From positions 248,001 through 312,000 of the forward strand of contig WACJ01000113.1 of NCBI GenBank assembly GCA_008973525.1: a DNA stretch of 64,000 nucleotides, given 5' to 3'. The first letter of the stretch is position 1. The number at the start of each line of letters is the position of its first letter. A program made the position numbers and the translations under genes. Under the pieces are notes generated by a model. That model worked only from the letters and a program-made list of their open reading frames with translations. It was not told the origin of the DNA and ran no database searches. Shown here piece by piece: positions 49,901 through 63,800 of the stretch. The stretch comes from Stenopsyche tienmushanensis (Eukaryota > Arthropoda > Insecta > Trichoptera > Stenopsychidae).

Positions 49901-51693
49901 TCTTCTTAGAAGCTAAACGCCGAAGCACGCCTGTCTAATTTCATATATAACTATTTACACACGACACAATTTTTTACACGGTTTGTTCTATGTAACGGTA
50001 CTGTATTAACAATCTGATTCTCGGTATTGAAATTTACGTTTCAGATGCTAAAATAATCATTGCTAACCACGAACCGTTAAACCGGTACGGTTTTGATGCA
50101 TTTTTCCACAACTCTATTTCATAATAGTGCCATCATACTGTTGTATAAAATTAATGACTTCCAACCAGTAAGTCGTTGCCGGTTGTCCATAAAAATATTT
50201 TTCAAAACTTCAATAATCGTCAAACTCCGAACAATTGACTCAATCATTCTTTGGAGAAATTACTTTTGTTTCCCATTAAGTTTCCAAACTTATTTTACGA
50301 TTCATGGTATAATGTAGAGAAATAAAATATACAACATTATAGCTTCAACTACAAAACAACTTTTAATAACTTTTGGCAACTTTAAACGCTCCACGAAAGG
50401 TTAAACGTACGTAACACGCAAAAATCGAAGCAGAAAGGTCAAGATATTTTGCTCAAAATTTAAACAAAGTAATCCAATCATGAATTAAGTGGCGATTTTC
50501 ATCCGCAACATTCATCCAGACAATTTTTTGTGTCAAAACTTTTCTCATATTCTAAAGTTGTCATTATTTCTCGGTTATCAGCAATCGCAAGTCATTACTT
50601 AAACTTCCGTTTGTAGTTCCTCTTCAGCCCCCATACAACTTTGCACTTTCTTTACCATTATCGGTAATAGGGTGTAAACTTTCGCGAAGACTTAACAGCT
50701 TGTAGCAGTTATTATAGTTTCAACATAGTTCCACCCCGAGTAGAAGTTTCGGTTAGAAGTCTTCGAATTCTTCATAAATTTGTCATAACTATGTTGTGGC
50801 GATACGTGTATTTTCAAAGACAATAATACGACACAATGTTTATTTCGACATATCATCTAACACTATATTATTTTCATGTAATGTAATTTCGTTTAAAAAC
50901 CCATTATGTAATTCGCCGTTTTATTAAATTTGCATCGTATTAAACAACATCCATAGAATTGACAGCCATGTCAATCAAATGCAAGACTATCGTCTTGTAA
51001 TGGAAGGCTTTACAATTTCCGAAGCAATTGAAGGCTTTCTCGTTAAAATATTTAATCACTACATGCTGCTATTATCACATATATTTCTTATGAAAAATAT
51101 ATTCATTTAGAAATTTTAAGAATAATATTGGATTTTTATAGTCATTAATTTGGCTAATAAGGTAATAAAGTCAACCTATTGAATAATAAAATAAATCAGT
51201 AATAATTATGAAACATTTTTATTTTAATAATACAAGGAATTTTCTATGGAGAGGAATTTTCATATTGTATTTTCCTGTTGTTTTCCACGTTTAGTTATGA
51301 TTGAATAGAAGTATTTGAAAATTAATTTTAAATAGGGAAGAATCTATGAGTGAATAGCGAAAATATCATCATTTTTCGATTATATCTTCAATGACAAAGT
51401 CACTCAAGGGTCTGCAAGACTTTAGTAATTGCCTCAATCTTTTTTTTTAAATTCAGGAAATCAAGGTAAACAATGATTGAGATGATCGATCGGGAATATT
51501 AATACTTACGAGCTCCCGAATTTGTTGATACGAATTTTTCTTATTTTTTCAAAATTCGATTGAGTTTATAGTACAATTGTAATGAAATTTTCGCTATATA
51601 ATACCCAATAACCTGAAATGTATCGATTTTGGTAGGACAATTGGAAATTTAACATGGAAGCATTAATTCACTAATTCAATGGATTAGTACCAT
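46983..51693. other. Anonymous AT-rich DNA
   Basis: No gene recognised. Frames of 63-76 codons (47085-47276, 47457-47687, 50093-50317) have no motif. A 14-base T run lies at 48816-48829. Confidence 0.5.
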
Positions 51694-51760
51694 GCCCCAT
51701 TGCTTAGTGGTCAGAGCGTACGTTTGAAGATCATCGGCTAAAACCCAACTGAGTTATGAG
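51694..51760 (+). pseudogene. tRNA-like segment (decayed tRNA or SINE head)
   Basis: gccccat is followed by tgcttagtggtcagagc, close to the tRNA A box and D-arm (compare TAGCNNAGTGGTAGAGC). About 30 bases further on is ggctaaaaccc, a weak B box (GGTTCRANNCC with changes). A complete cloverleaf does not form convincingly: the acceptor and T stems are poor. It is more likely a tRNA-derived SINE head or a pseudogene than an active tRNA. No repeat copy elsewhere in the window supports the SINE reading. Confidence 0.3.
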
Positions 51761-54700
51761 GCTATTTCAGGTGGAAATAACAGCTTTTTTATCGTGCAAT
51801 ATAGTGCTATATCGAATACATAAAAAGGGTTGAATATCTTACAAATTATCTATATACGGATGATAGTATTATAATAAAAGCAGCATGCAGGAACGACATC
51901 GAAAAAATCGGTATCTCAAATAGATAAGACAGAGGACCAGAAAGAGTCGAATGCACCTCATTTATTGCCAAAATCCTCTTATGTCTGATCGAATTATCAT
52001 TATCGCTATTCGTCATATGAATTTACTATGAATTATTTAATTGGCGTAATAAACATGATACAAGCTTGCAGGACACCTCACAGATTATAACTTTGCTCCG
52101 CTTAAAGTAACGTTTGATTTTTTCCACTGTTCTATCTATAAATCATCTGCATTTACAAAACAGAAGAATTCATTCTTCGTCTCGTATTTTATAAAATCCC
52201 ATCCGCAATTCATCAGTTAACAGATTTTTATGCCCGTTGAACGAACGCAACACGAATTCTTCCCATACCGAGCACGCCCGAGACTTGCTCTTCTAATTGG
52301 TGAAAAGTCTAGGTCCTCCACAAGCAACGAGTCGTATTTTTAGTCAGCCCCCAAGTTATGGCTTACGTGTTGGAGGTGACAACTTTGCCGAGACGACACC
52401 AGGTGCTTGGAGCTTAACTTTGCTGGTGTACTTAAGTAAATGGACTGTCGTGTTATCACTGCCGAGCCTACAGTGGATGTTTGGCGAGTGATGTTTGCGG
52501 GAGGACACCAAATTATTCACATTGTACATAATGCGGTCCGTAACACGTTGTGCTCATGGAGATTATTAGATGCTCATCTCTGTCGGTGGAGATTAGATTT
52601 TACGATGCCATTCTACGGTCGCTACGAAGATTGGTCGCACTTTTCTGCGCTAGCGGAAAATTTCTATCGTTTGCATCTTATCTCATTATCGTTCTAGTTA
52701 GTCTGTCAAGAAAGGTGATGCTATCGACCTGGTGAAAAAGTGGGCCACCTCTATTTTTCCACCAGAAGTGTCCTCGAAATATTCGTTAGAAATTTGAATT
52801 TTATGTAATTTTTGTATTGATGTTTCAGTTTTGTAGGAAAATGCAAAAGCAACAAAATACGTGATTATTTTGACATGGTTTTTCATAGTGAATATGTTTT
52901 AAAAAGGTGGTCGCCAGCCACATCTATAGATATGAACCCATGGCGATTGAGTTATTAGTTCTACCGTCTAGTCGCAGGACTACATACAAGTATATTCATT
53001 TAATGAAGTAATAATAAATTAAATTAAAATTAACTGTTTTTCGAACGGTTTGAATGTATGAGTTTTTTGATGAAGTCTTATAATATATATAAGTTAATAT
53101 AATATGTTATATATAAGCTAAATTGAACGAATATATTTATTCTTAAATGCTTTATATAAATACGGTCGTTCTGAAAAGTCTTTAAATACCACCCAAACTT
53201 CATATCGTGATGGTCGCAAAAGCGCCCTTCGATACGCTCACCCAAGTTCATGAATAAATTTACGAATAATGCTGCCTTCATCATTGAACCCACAAGAAAT
53301 ATTTGTTGTAGATGATATGCATGTGATCCTTTCCCGCGAATGGCTATTGAAGAGATCCTAGTCATGTTGTAGACTACATGTGGCTGCACTATGATGAAGA
53401 TGATGATCCACAGATATCGCCGTAAACAATTGTATTTACGACGCACAAAAATATCGAATGAAGAGCATGTTAGGTGTAATATTGAAAAATAAGGGATGTA
53501 AAAACATTCAGTAGTATCGATGTTATTTAACTAAATATTCTAACATATATCGTTATATTTTGATTACATATGTGCAAGCATAATATATCATAGGATTAAG
53601 ATAGTGTAGTAATTAAATACTCTCTTAATTTCAGCCTTAAAAACGCAAGTGTCATGTTTTTTTTGCATAACAATGGCTCTAAATAACGTTTGTTTATATG
53701 ATATTTTCGATTTGTTTGAACGTGGCAGACTAAATATATGAAAGTTTCACTGAAAATTACTTATATTCAAATTTGCATATTTGTGTATTATGTTTGGTTT
53801 TTGTGTTGTTACCAAAATAATTGCTAAATGCAACCTTGTTTCTTGCGGTTTTCCGTCTATTAAATTATTTAAAGCTGTGGCTTTATGACCGTGTAATATG
53901 TCGGCATGCTAGAGTTCGTAATAGCTTACCAAAACCCCCGATGGGTCAAAATGATGCTTTTAGTTTTAACTAATAAAATCGGATATTAAAACGCACTTAA
54001 ATCTCGTTCCCCAAATTTCATTAGCTTTATGTGATGTCCATTTGACAACTGCAATGCGGCAACTCATCTGTTTATGAATTTTATCTTTGAAAACGAGACA
54101 CGTCAGATTGATGGCATCATTCCAGCACCGACAGTCTTTTTGGCTGTCACACTTTGATCTCGAGAATAAAAGCGAATGTTCAAACATTTTAAAGCGCTGA
54201 ATCGTTCAACTCAAGTACGAAATGCATTTGTATGCCGCTACGGTCCTGGAAATGCTCCGAGATTTCATTAAAGTCTTTAAACCGCGTTCTTGTACGGAGT
54301 TGGAAACAATTTATTCCAGGGAAAACAAATCACTACTAATAAGATTAATTGGAGGCGGTTTAAGTAACGCCCCACCCCCTGAACCCGATCCTCATTGTTC
54401 CCATTGTGGACTCAACGTGTAAGGGAGCAATAGTTGTTGATCAAACAAGGGAAATAATTTTACGAATAGAATCCAACGAAATATCAAGATTAACCATGAA
54501 TCACGAAAGCTCTCAATTAATTCTCCAATATGTCAAAAACCAACGCTGACAACCTTGCCATGCTGAAAATGATCATACGTATGGTGAGCGTTGATACATA
54601 ATAGAAAGCTTAGAGCGTCAAATCAAAATCTGTGACGCCACCACATGATGGGTTTCAATTTTACAGCACATGTACACATTTTTACATTGAATCGGTGTGA

Positions 54701-56305
54701 ACCTAAGATATGATGAATGGAAAGCTTTGAAATGTTTACATAAGCCCAAAGGCAAAAAAATAAATATAACTTTACATAACAGTGAGTTATTTAATGCTGT
54801 CAACACATCAACATATGGTAAACACTTGCTTCCTTCTGGGCCGTTGGAATATTTTGTTACATTGTGAAACTCTCACTATTGTCGAGAGCTTTAAGCATAT
54901 GTGTATCAGGACGTGTTTATTTTCGTTATATCCACATTTAAATCCAAAAGAATTATAATATCATTTTGAAGACCACCATCTTACTCGGTTCAAATTATGA
55001 ATTTCCAAAATCCCCTTCTCGCTAAATCTACATTTCGTATCAACACGAAATTTATAAATGGAGGCCGTGTTTGTTTTCGCAAATTTAATTCTATATATGC
55101 ATGAATTTACTCTGCAATTTCTAAATCCTCTTTACTATTTGCCTTTGACGACTGCGTAAATACGACATGTTGGTCGAACTAAGCTACAAAATTAACTAGA
55201 TAGTTTTCACTACTCAAATATATGCGATTTCGGACTACTGATAAAACTATAAACTTGGAATCGAAAACATAAATAGAATATGTTAAAACTTCTTTTTGGT
55301 GACATTCGGTCCTTTTTGTCGATTGTATAATGCCGACGAATATCAATTCTTGAATCCTTTTTTTTATATGTAAAAGCTTATTTTCATTTTATGCAAAACA
55401 TTTTCGATCGTATCCTTTTTATTCGAGGCCATACAATTGTGATCTGTCAAAATCTCAAAAATATTTTTTGCTGCAAAATGCTTTTAAAATTATAAATAAT
55501 ATTATTATTTTTCAATAAAGCAATACCTGTTTTTTTGCTTTTTTAAAGTCCTTTGTTGTTCCAAATTATCGACGAATATCATTTTTCATCTTTTATATGA
55601 ATGTTCAACAATTATCTCCGAGTTGAACTTTAATGTGCAATTGTATTGCTTTATTATGATTTTTCCGCACTTTTTTGGTTTACAGTTATATAATTCAATG
55701 CACTGACTAATGATACATTATCATTTTAGTAGGCGTTTTAATGCATAATATTTTGTAGAGTGTAAACTATACTGAGAATTATCTATTGTTGATAAATTAT
55801 CAGTCGTGGGTTTTATCAATTATGAATGAAAGCAGCATTTTTAAAAATGCTCAAATATCATGATTTATAAAATGAATATAATTCATGTTAACGGCAATTG
55901 AAAGAATTATGTCGTTGCATTATTTTTATAGAAAATTCTGATTAATTATATAAAGATTGTCTCAAAATGAAATACTTTTTAAGAAGACCTGATTGCTGAT
56001 CTTAGCATTGGCAAAATTTATTGTGTTTTTGATATCATTTTTCGTTAAGAAAATACATAATATTATTAGTATTGTATCAATTGTGCTATATTAAGGATTT
56101 AATTAAAATGTATGTGGTATCTTAATCTTTGTTGAACAATGTTAGTCAACTTACAACATACGATACAAGGGCATAAGCTCATTGAAGCGTAATTCTTGGA
56201 TGTAACGTATTTGAATGGGTTAGAAAAGGAGGTGAAAGCAGTTGATGGCTTTAAGCACTCTATGTGTTCCTTGTTTTGACGGAGGTGTGTATTTGAGTAT
56301 ATAAG
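51761..56305. other. Anonymous DNA with less AT-rich patches
   Basis: No gene recognised. 52200-52740 is of balanced composition with three overlapping plus-strand frames (64, 85 and 61 codons); no domain is evident and only one frame at most could be real. A 122-codon minus-strand frame at 53078-53446 is hydrophobic at both ends with a charged middle (GERIEGRFCDHHDMKFGW) but matches no family I know. A 66-codon frame at 54222-54422 ends in a Cys/His-containing tail (DPHCSHCGLNV), too short to call. Confidence 0.4.
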
Positions 56306-56310
56306 GTGCT

Positions 56311-56332
56311 ACCCAAAAGTTTCGGGACTGTA
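56311..56332. repeat. Isolated mariner-type terminal sequence
   Basis: ctacccaaaagtttcgggac, preceded by tataaggtg, resembles the GGGTGnCCCAAAAGT-type ends of mariner/Tc1 elements and follows TA dinucleotides. No inverted partner or transposase is seen on either side, so it may be a solo end or coincidence. Confidence 0.3.
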
Positions 56333-56344
56333 TAGAGATGAAAG

Positions 56345-57806
56345 ACGCGAACGTGTTTCATTCGTTGTAGTTAATTCATGTCTATGATAAAATTAGTGCA
56401 CTGATATTGAATAATTATGTATGATGGTTGAACGATCTTGTGTAAATTTGAGAAAAGATCTAGGATGGTGTACCTCGGCCTCGATGGAATCCCTCTACCA
56501 TCCTTTCCATGGCACGTACGTCTTGTCACGTCCTATGTGATTAGTATCCCAGGAGATGTCACGCTGCCCTAATTCAGCTCGTCTGATAAGTAATAAATTT
56601 TCTGGAGGAATCGCCAAACGACCGAATTGAAAACAGTTTCGAAAATGGTGTCCCGGCACCATTTGTAAGCTCTGGCCTTATTTCTTACGGTGGCAGTTTT
56701 TTTTTATTTAGTGCTCGCACTATTAACTTTCTCCTGCGTTTCCATCCTTTACCGGTTTTCGTGATCAGAATCCCAACTGTTATCCTGAACGGAAAACTCT
56801 TAGGCTAAATCGTCGACATCGTATCCCATTGTCGTGGTGTATATACACGCCCACCCTTTTTAACCGGAATTCGTACTTGCGATACAAACGTGCAATCCCA
56901 GTGGCGTCGCGCGAAAAGAATAACAATAAACACATTAAAAGAATACAATATGCCGCATGAAAGTATTCAGAGTCACCTTAATATAAAATGGCTAAGGTGA
57001 AATTTCTCCAGGGACCCATTGAGTGGAGAAAAATGACATTTTCTATATTTCGCTATAAATGGAATATCGGAGTTGTGGACAGAATAAAATCTTTACAAAA
57101 GATATCACGTATTAGCCGATTGAAAATAAAATCAGCCTTTAAAAGAAATTAAGTTGGTTTGCCTTTATGCTATGTAATGTCTATTAAATTTGATAAATAT
57201 TACTTTTAGACTAAATGTAGTCACATGCAATCCACAACAGGACTATGGTCTCTTTAATATCCATAACTAGGAAAGCGTTATATTTATATCGTCAATATCA
57301 TACATCCACCTCCTCATGCATCGAATGAGCTAGCACTCTCTCAATGATGTTTATCACCTAATCATCTTTAATAATTGTTCTTAAAAAATCATCTTGCTCA
57401 TCATCAACATAATATTGCTTCCAATACAAAATCTATCGGTAACGTATCGTTTTGTGACTGTAAACACGATTAAAAAGTGGACTTATACTTTTATACCATA
57501 AAATTATTGTGGGTAACAATCGATGAAGAATATTAGCCTCATCAAATTCTACCAAGAAATAAAGGCAAACGAAATAATGAAAATTAAAAAATAAACATAC
57601 ATTGAACGGAGATTTTCAAATCAAAAAGTGGATAGAAAATATAGAATTGGTGATCCTATAACGGGAAAGCATTAGAAGAATAGATCATTGTTAAACAATC
57701 GGAAAATTTTAAAGTAAATTTTTTTGTTCACAGACAATTTCTTCATCTATCTTCATCGTATAGGTAAATTATCAAATCAGTCCACACTATTTAAAAATAA
57801 TCCCTT
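56345..57806. other. Anonymous DNA, partly of balanced composition
   Basis: 56450-56910 is clearly less AT-rich and CpG-containing but stops close every frame. No RNA gene or repeat family is recognised. It may be a decayed repeat or a conserved non-coding element. 56910-57806 is ordinary AT-rich DNA. Confidence 0.4.
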
Positions 57807-57807
57807 A

Positions 57808-57844
57808 AATGCGCACGAACTTTTGGACTGGGGGACTGACCTGA
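57808..57844. repeat. Solo mariner terminal repeat with internal 8-bp duplication
   Basis: aatgcgcacgaacttttgga then ctgggggactgacctga is the right terminal repeat of the mariner at 18881 (compare 19914-19942), with an extra ggggactg duplicated next to ggactg. It is followed by TA. No transposase and no left end are found upstream in the preceding 1.3 kb, so this is a solo or deletion-derived end. Confidence 0.75.
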
Positions 57845-57846
57845 TA

Positions 57847-60800
57847 CATAAGCAAAAAATATGATTTCCCTATAAATTATCGCTAATAACACGTGTATCT
57901 CGTTTGTTATAAAAAGTTTTTATGTTTTTCATATATACAGAATGTATTACTGTGGCGTTATGTAAATTTATCCAATGAAATGTTTATAGTAAGATGTTGA
58001 TATTGATTAAGTATAATCTTCAATTGCTTCAGTCTTTCATTATTGATTTACAGAAGATCATCATTGGTTCCAAATATGTATAGTTATCTACATTTGCATG
58101 AGTTTCCAAATCAATATCTGAATAAATTTTCAACTGTTTCTAATTATATTCGTCGACTCATATTTTCTTCTCATACTTGATAGTATCTCTCGATTTGCTG
58201 TAACCGCAAGACTTGAAAAAGTTGGCTGCGATATATTGTTCCACTTGTTACCACGACAAGATTGCCCTTTTAAAGTTTTGTTTAGCATGCATCAGCAAAA
58301 TAACCCACTTTTTGAAATGAGAGTATGTAAATATGAATATTCCAAGGGAATATTCATAATTTTTGGACAATATGTAAGACATTTTCATAAAGATAAAAAA
58401 ATGGAAAATTGTGCATAATATTACGATTAATGCCAAAATGTTTGCTTGTTAAATATGCATTTCTTTCGAGATTCAATAAAATGAGCGATCCATCATAATA
58501 ATATATTCACAAGTAGACCTTTTTCAAATCAATCATAAAGATAACAACACTTCATCTAATTCATATACAAGTCTCAACATATATTGAAGACATTTGATCC
58601 TTGAATTAGTGATTTACCAGGATCGATGTCTTCCTGAGGAAATAGTAGAAAGCTCATCACATTTTAAATATTTTTCTATAAACAGGATCATGGTAAATGT
58701 ATAATACGTTAAACGTATGACTAATTCGAACGATTTAAAGGGTGCTCTATGAGCGTCAATGTTCAATGGACTTCCATAACTACAGATTGTAATCAAAATT
58801 ACAGTATCAAACTATATTTATTGTAGCTGGGTATTAAAACCGCTATTATAACAAACGGGAATGGCTGATCGAAATATAATAAATACTACAAATATATCGC
58901 AATCGATTACATGTAGCAAAAAAATTCTATAACGTGACTAACGGGGTTAAATGTCCAATACTACTTGCAGTTGAATAAAAATGTCTTCCTACTTCGATGT
59001 TGCTTTACAATAAATCGAAGGCGAACTTTGCACCATCCTGATTGTATGGTATGCATTGGTATTCCATCTGCATTGTGCTTTTTTTAAAGCAATTTTCCAT
59101 GTTTATTGAACCAGTTTATAGAGTTTCTTCAAAGTTAACATGCTACTTGAACAATCTGCAAGTTTGTCGTTTGTCGTATGAAAGATATGCAAAAGTGCAA
59201 AGTTTTTATTGTTAAGTCCGCCAAATCAAGTAGTATTATTACAAAAAAAAAAAATAACATAACATAGCACATCAAGGATGTGTATTTAATATGCTCAAGC
59301 TTGATTTAGCGGCTCTGTGCAGTTCAAATCATGGTCAAAATGAGTCCTTATTATGAAATTATATTTTTACTTCTTCTATGTTATCACGATCTTTAATTTC
59401 AGAGTAGAGGTGATGCAAAGCTTGGTTGTCGAGTCTTTCTGTAAATACACCTAATTAGTTCCCCCGGGAGACGATTTACTTTGAATCTCGAGCGTTGCAG
59501 AATCCGAAGTAGGGAATCGTTTTGTTTTTAAGAACATACATTATTTAGGGGAGACCAAAATAGTTTTGGTTTGGTAGAGCCAAACTGTGAGATGGGAGAC
59601 GTGTCTTCTTGTCAAATTGGGAAAGTGCTTATAAGAAGATCTACTTTGTTCAACGTTGGCGAAGTTCAAAGGTATATTACGTGATATGTTTTTATTGTTG
59701 CTCGTTCATCTCGACAGTGTTTATCGTGGTTACTTATTAAATTTTTCTTGAGTTTTTTCAGCGCGAATTTTCAACCCCACAATAAATTATTTATTCATTT
59801 CTTTCTTGTTTATTTTAAGCGGGGTGAAAAATAATTGCGTTCTCCATACGCCTTTTTCAAGACAGCCTTTCATATTTTAATTCACGAATTTAAAGCGACT
59901 TTCTTTTTCGTGCGCATTTGAAATGTTTGCTTGTGAACGAGATAGACTACCTTAAACCCACAGAGATGCTCAGAAGAAATATAAAAAGTTAAGTTTTGTT
60001 TCAAAACGATCCATGTTAGCTATTGTTCTGCTTTTATTCGTTCAATACGTCATGTAACTTGCCCACTCTCATATAAAATCGTCATTATTGCCCAAGTACT
60101 ATACGTCAACTGAAATGATGATCCCATCAATGTCAATTGATTTAATTACCTCAATATTGCTTCCAAATATTGCATAAACAAATCCTCTACACATTTATCA
60201 GTGTCATCATATAATAGCAATGTTGATGTCTTCTTAAATTAAATACTCTTTTAAATATCTCAGACAGAGTAATCTGCCTGTGACTATGCTATGATACCCT
60301 CATTCATCGATTTACGCATTATGTGCGGTTTCATTTTCACGCGTTATTTCTTTGTAAAAATTTCAATCGATACTTATAAATATACTGTGAAGTTATTGTT
60401 TTGTTGTTTCTACAATTGACCAATAATTTTGAAATTTCGAACCATTAATCCCCATATAGGCGGAATAATAAAATTATTAATTTTATTTTGAAGTATTTGC
60501 GTCATGTTAAGGTTATTTGTAAAATATATTTTTACTCCAATAATATTTTATCTGACATCCCATATTTATTTCTTGGAACCTATATTATCCATTTATGTAT
60601 GCGTTATATGCATTAATTTACGCGATTTTTCCTGTAACACATATTTACTCGGTAAAACCAGGGTTGAGTGTTCAAATAAATAGCATTTTATAAAAAATGC
60701 AATTAATTTCGATAAAAAATCATACAATTTGTATATAAATTTGTTATGGAAGTATTATCTTTTTGAGGCGCATTGTTCGTTTTTAACTAAATGGTACAAA

Positions 60801-63800
60801 AATGTGGAAAAATAATGATTTTTTTGAGAAGAAAAGTATATTTAGAGCTTGTGGCGCTGACGAGCTTTTATTGTTTCCGTCTCTAGACTACAGAGTCGGG
60901 AGTTTTTTCAACTCCCCCGAATTTACTTTGCCAGTAAAATTAGAGAAGGTATGCCGTTCACGTTCATATAATTATGTTAACTGTTTGCTCATGTGGGTTC
61001 ACGTTTTTTTCGAAATAAATAACCTTCATGTAATTTTCTCATTCCGCTTCGGTCATAGGTGTTATAAACAACTTTATCCGCGATGTAAAATTTAATTTTT
61101 CATCACGCGCCCACAACACCCCCTAGCATGCGTATGTGTTTTTTATAACCGTTTAATTCACATTTTTCCCCACATAAGGGGTATAAAGTATCAGCAACCG
61201 CGTGGCTTGAGTATTTTATATATTTGCCCAGCCCCAAATCGGTACTAAATAAACCTTAAGGAGATTCTTACGATGCTCCATCTCGTACAGGAAAAAATAA
61301 CTTAACCAAAAACATATGCTCGCATACAAGTAGTCATAAATTCCGTCTATTTATATTGTACCGGAGAGTATATCGTTTTGTTTCCAAAATCAAAACCACA
61401 GTGATAACAAGAAATTTATTGCATTACTCAAATTAATATATGATTTTTTTAATGGCATTTTTTGAAATATCCTGTAAATATCTACTAACATCCCCAAAGA
61501 AAAAAATCGAATAGTCATTGGAATCCATCCACCGTCCCTGAACACATGTTGTTCGGCCACATGTGCAACGATTGGATCTAATTTTATGACAACGCTCTAA
61601 GAAGCTTTACCTCTCATAAAGGATATCGCCCTTTTCGGGTTCAATTTCTTTTTGACGTGTTTTGAAGTCCCTTATATCTATTTAAGTACTTTAATTTTAT
61701 TGCAAGTACGAACAGGGTACAACAATTTATCTAAATTCATTCATTTTTCTGACTTCATTCATCTAACAATTCTTTAGAGGAAAATAATCTTGAAGTATGC
61801 CATACCAAGTTGTTTTTGCTTCTGTCATTTCTTCATCGTTCAAAAAGCGCCTCCACCTTAGAATTATTCATAAAATACCCAAACTGAAATTAATTCGAGA
61901 GAACTGGGTCTGGATTTTGTATTAAATGGTTATTTGTCACAACCCATATTGAGGAATTAAAGCCTGAACTTTTCTGTTACTTTAACATGATTCCAAAACA
62001 AAGTTTAAGTTTTTATTATAAAATGGTAGTCCCTGTAAACTATCATTATGCATTCATGTTTTATATTTGGATTCGTACCTTCTTCTGTAAAAATGCATAT
62101 AAACATATAAAAGTATTTCACTCACACGTTCACTTGATATGCAACTACTCTAATAGTTACTATTGTACTGAAATGAGACTGTATATATAAAATATCAAAG
62201 CATCTTTCAATTTGAACAAACTCGCTACGAATCCTTCATTACTTCCTTTCATACAGAGGCAGATATTATGAAACGATTCTCGTACGAATAAAATTCAATA
62301 ATCTTACTATATTGTTAAAAATAGTTTTATACAGTGGAATACACACAAGTTTGATGGAAGAAGGTCCAGGGAGTATTCAAATAAATTCAAGGGGGTAAAC
62401 TTCCCCGATAAGATCCATTCGTGGATATTTTTAGATACATAACGACACGTGCCTTCACATTGAAAAATAAAATCCTCAGTGTTTGACTACTTTTGTATAA
62501 TTAATTTTGCAAGTTGTACTATTTAATTCATTTCCTAAAATCGTTTTAAGTTTAAGTCTGAATTAAAAACATACAATTTATATATATCAAACTAATTTCT
62601 ATAATGGTAATTCTGTTTTTAAATTTGTTGTAAAAAGAAATATTTGGTGCCTTTTTAATTTGTAGTTTCTCCCTATAAATAAACGGAGTTTCTCTAAAAT
62701 GGTTTCCACTTTAAACCTGCTTGATACCTCTATTTCGTTAATGTTATCCACTTGAGCCTTGCCCGATCTTTCTTTAATAGAAGAAGCTAATGGTTTCAAT
62801 CCATCCCTCGGCCATCGTCATTGGAACTGGTAGACTCTACTGGCTAAAGAGGGATCGTAAAAATTCAAGTGCCATCCATTTCGCACGTGGAAGCTTCGCA
62901 TTGGAACTAAATCTTCTTAGTTGATCATTAATATTCATTTCAGACAGTATGTGCAAAAATGAGGGTTTATTTGCGAGTTAAAGTACAATAAACTTGGCGA
63001 ACGTTTTGCATAAAATATATTAGCGTTAATTGAGGCTGCCGCATAGCTAACCGCCATGGGATTTAGCTATGAAAACTAAAACGCAGAGATGAGGAAAATC
63101 TCCTCGCCACAAAACCGCCGTACGGAATCTACATAAGAAAAGATCTTGTTTCAATCCTATATTCATATTAGAAGTAATTTTAGTCGATGTTTTGTCTTTC
63201 GTCGTCGTTCTAATTCACTCCTCGCATATCCAGAGCCGTTTTGTTAGTCTGCGCCTATTTAACGTTCTCCTCTTCCCGTTCGATCATCAATCCAACTTAC
63301 GAACCGGGAAAAAACGAATTTGACGTTAATGCGATCGTAATACTGTCGTAATGGCATTGAAATAAAATTTATATTTTTCATACGAAATTTAACATCGCAT
63401 TAATGGTATCTCATGGGCCCTGAGAGATCTTCTGCCAGTATATATTTCAAGTTCGGAAAAAGGCACCGGATTACATATCGATTGGTTGTTTCCGTTTACA
63501 GTTTCCTATTTTTTCAATAGATGCATATCTGAAGAATGCCTCAGATGCTTCAGCATTTGAAGAATTCATCATTCACCTTCTGTACTTATGTAGTTATTAA
63601 GATTTCATCTACCGGCGTCTGCTATAATATTCCTAATATTAAACAATTTGCAAGAGTAAGCACCAGTTAATTAAAATTCTCAGTATTTCCTACTTATTTT
63701 TTCTTGAGGGAAGCCATGAAATGTTTTTTAAGGGCAGCAAAAGTAATTATAAGTTACACTCATGTTGTTCCGTTTTGTTCTCGGTCTTAATTTGAGCTCC

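Noticed and set aside
53078..53446. 122-codon minus-strand frame considered as a mariner or membrane protein
   Set aside because: No catalytic or linker blocks and no consistent membrane pattern. The sequence ggtcgttctgaaaagtc at one side looked like a transposon end but has no partner.
59243..59254. A12 tract as a retrotransposon tail
   Set aside because: No target duplication or upstream coding or SINE sequence could be linked to it.
59284..59340. tRNA B-box-like word (gcagttcaaatcatgg)
   Set aside because: No A box at the right distance and no cloverleaf.
60802..61095. 97-codon plus-strand frame
   Set aside because: No domain, and an internal hairpin at 60899-60917 supplies part of the frame. 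Codon use matches surrounding non-coding DNA.
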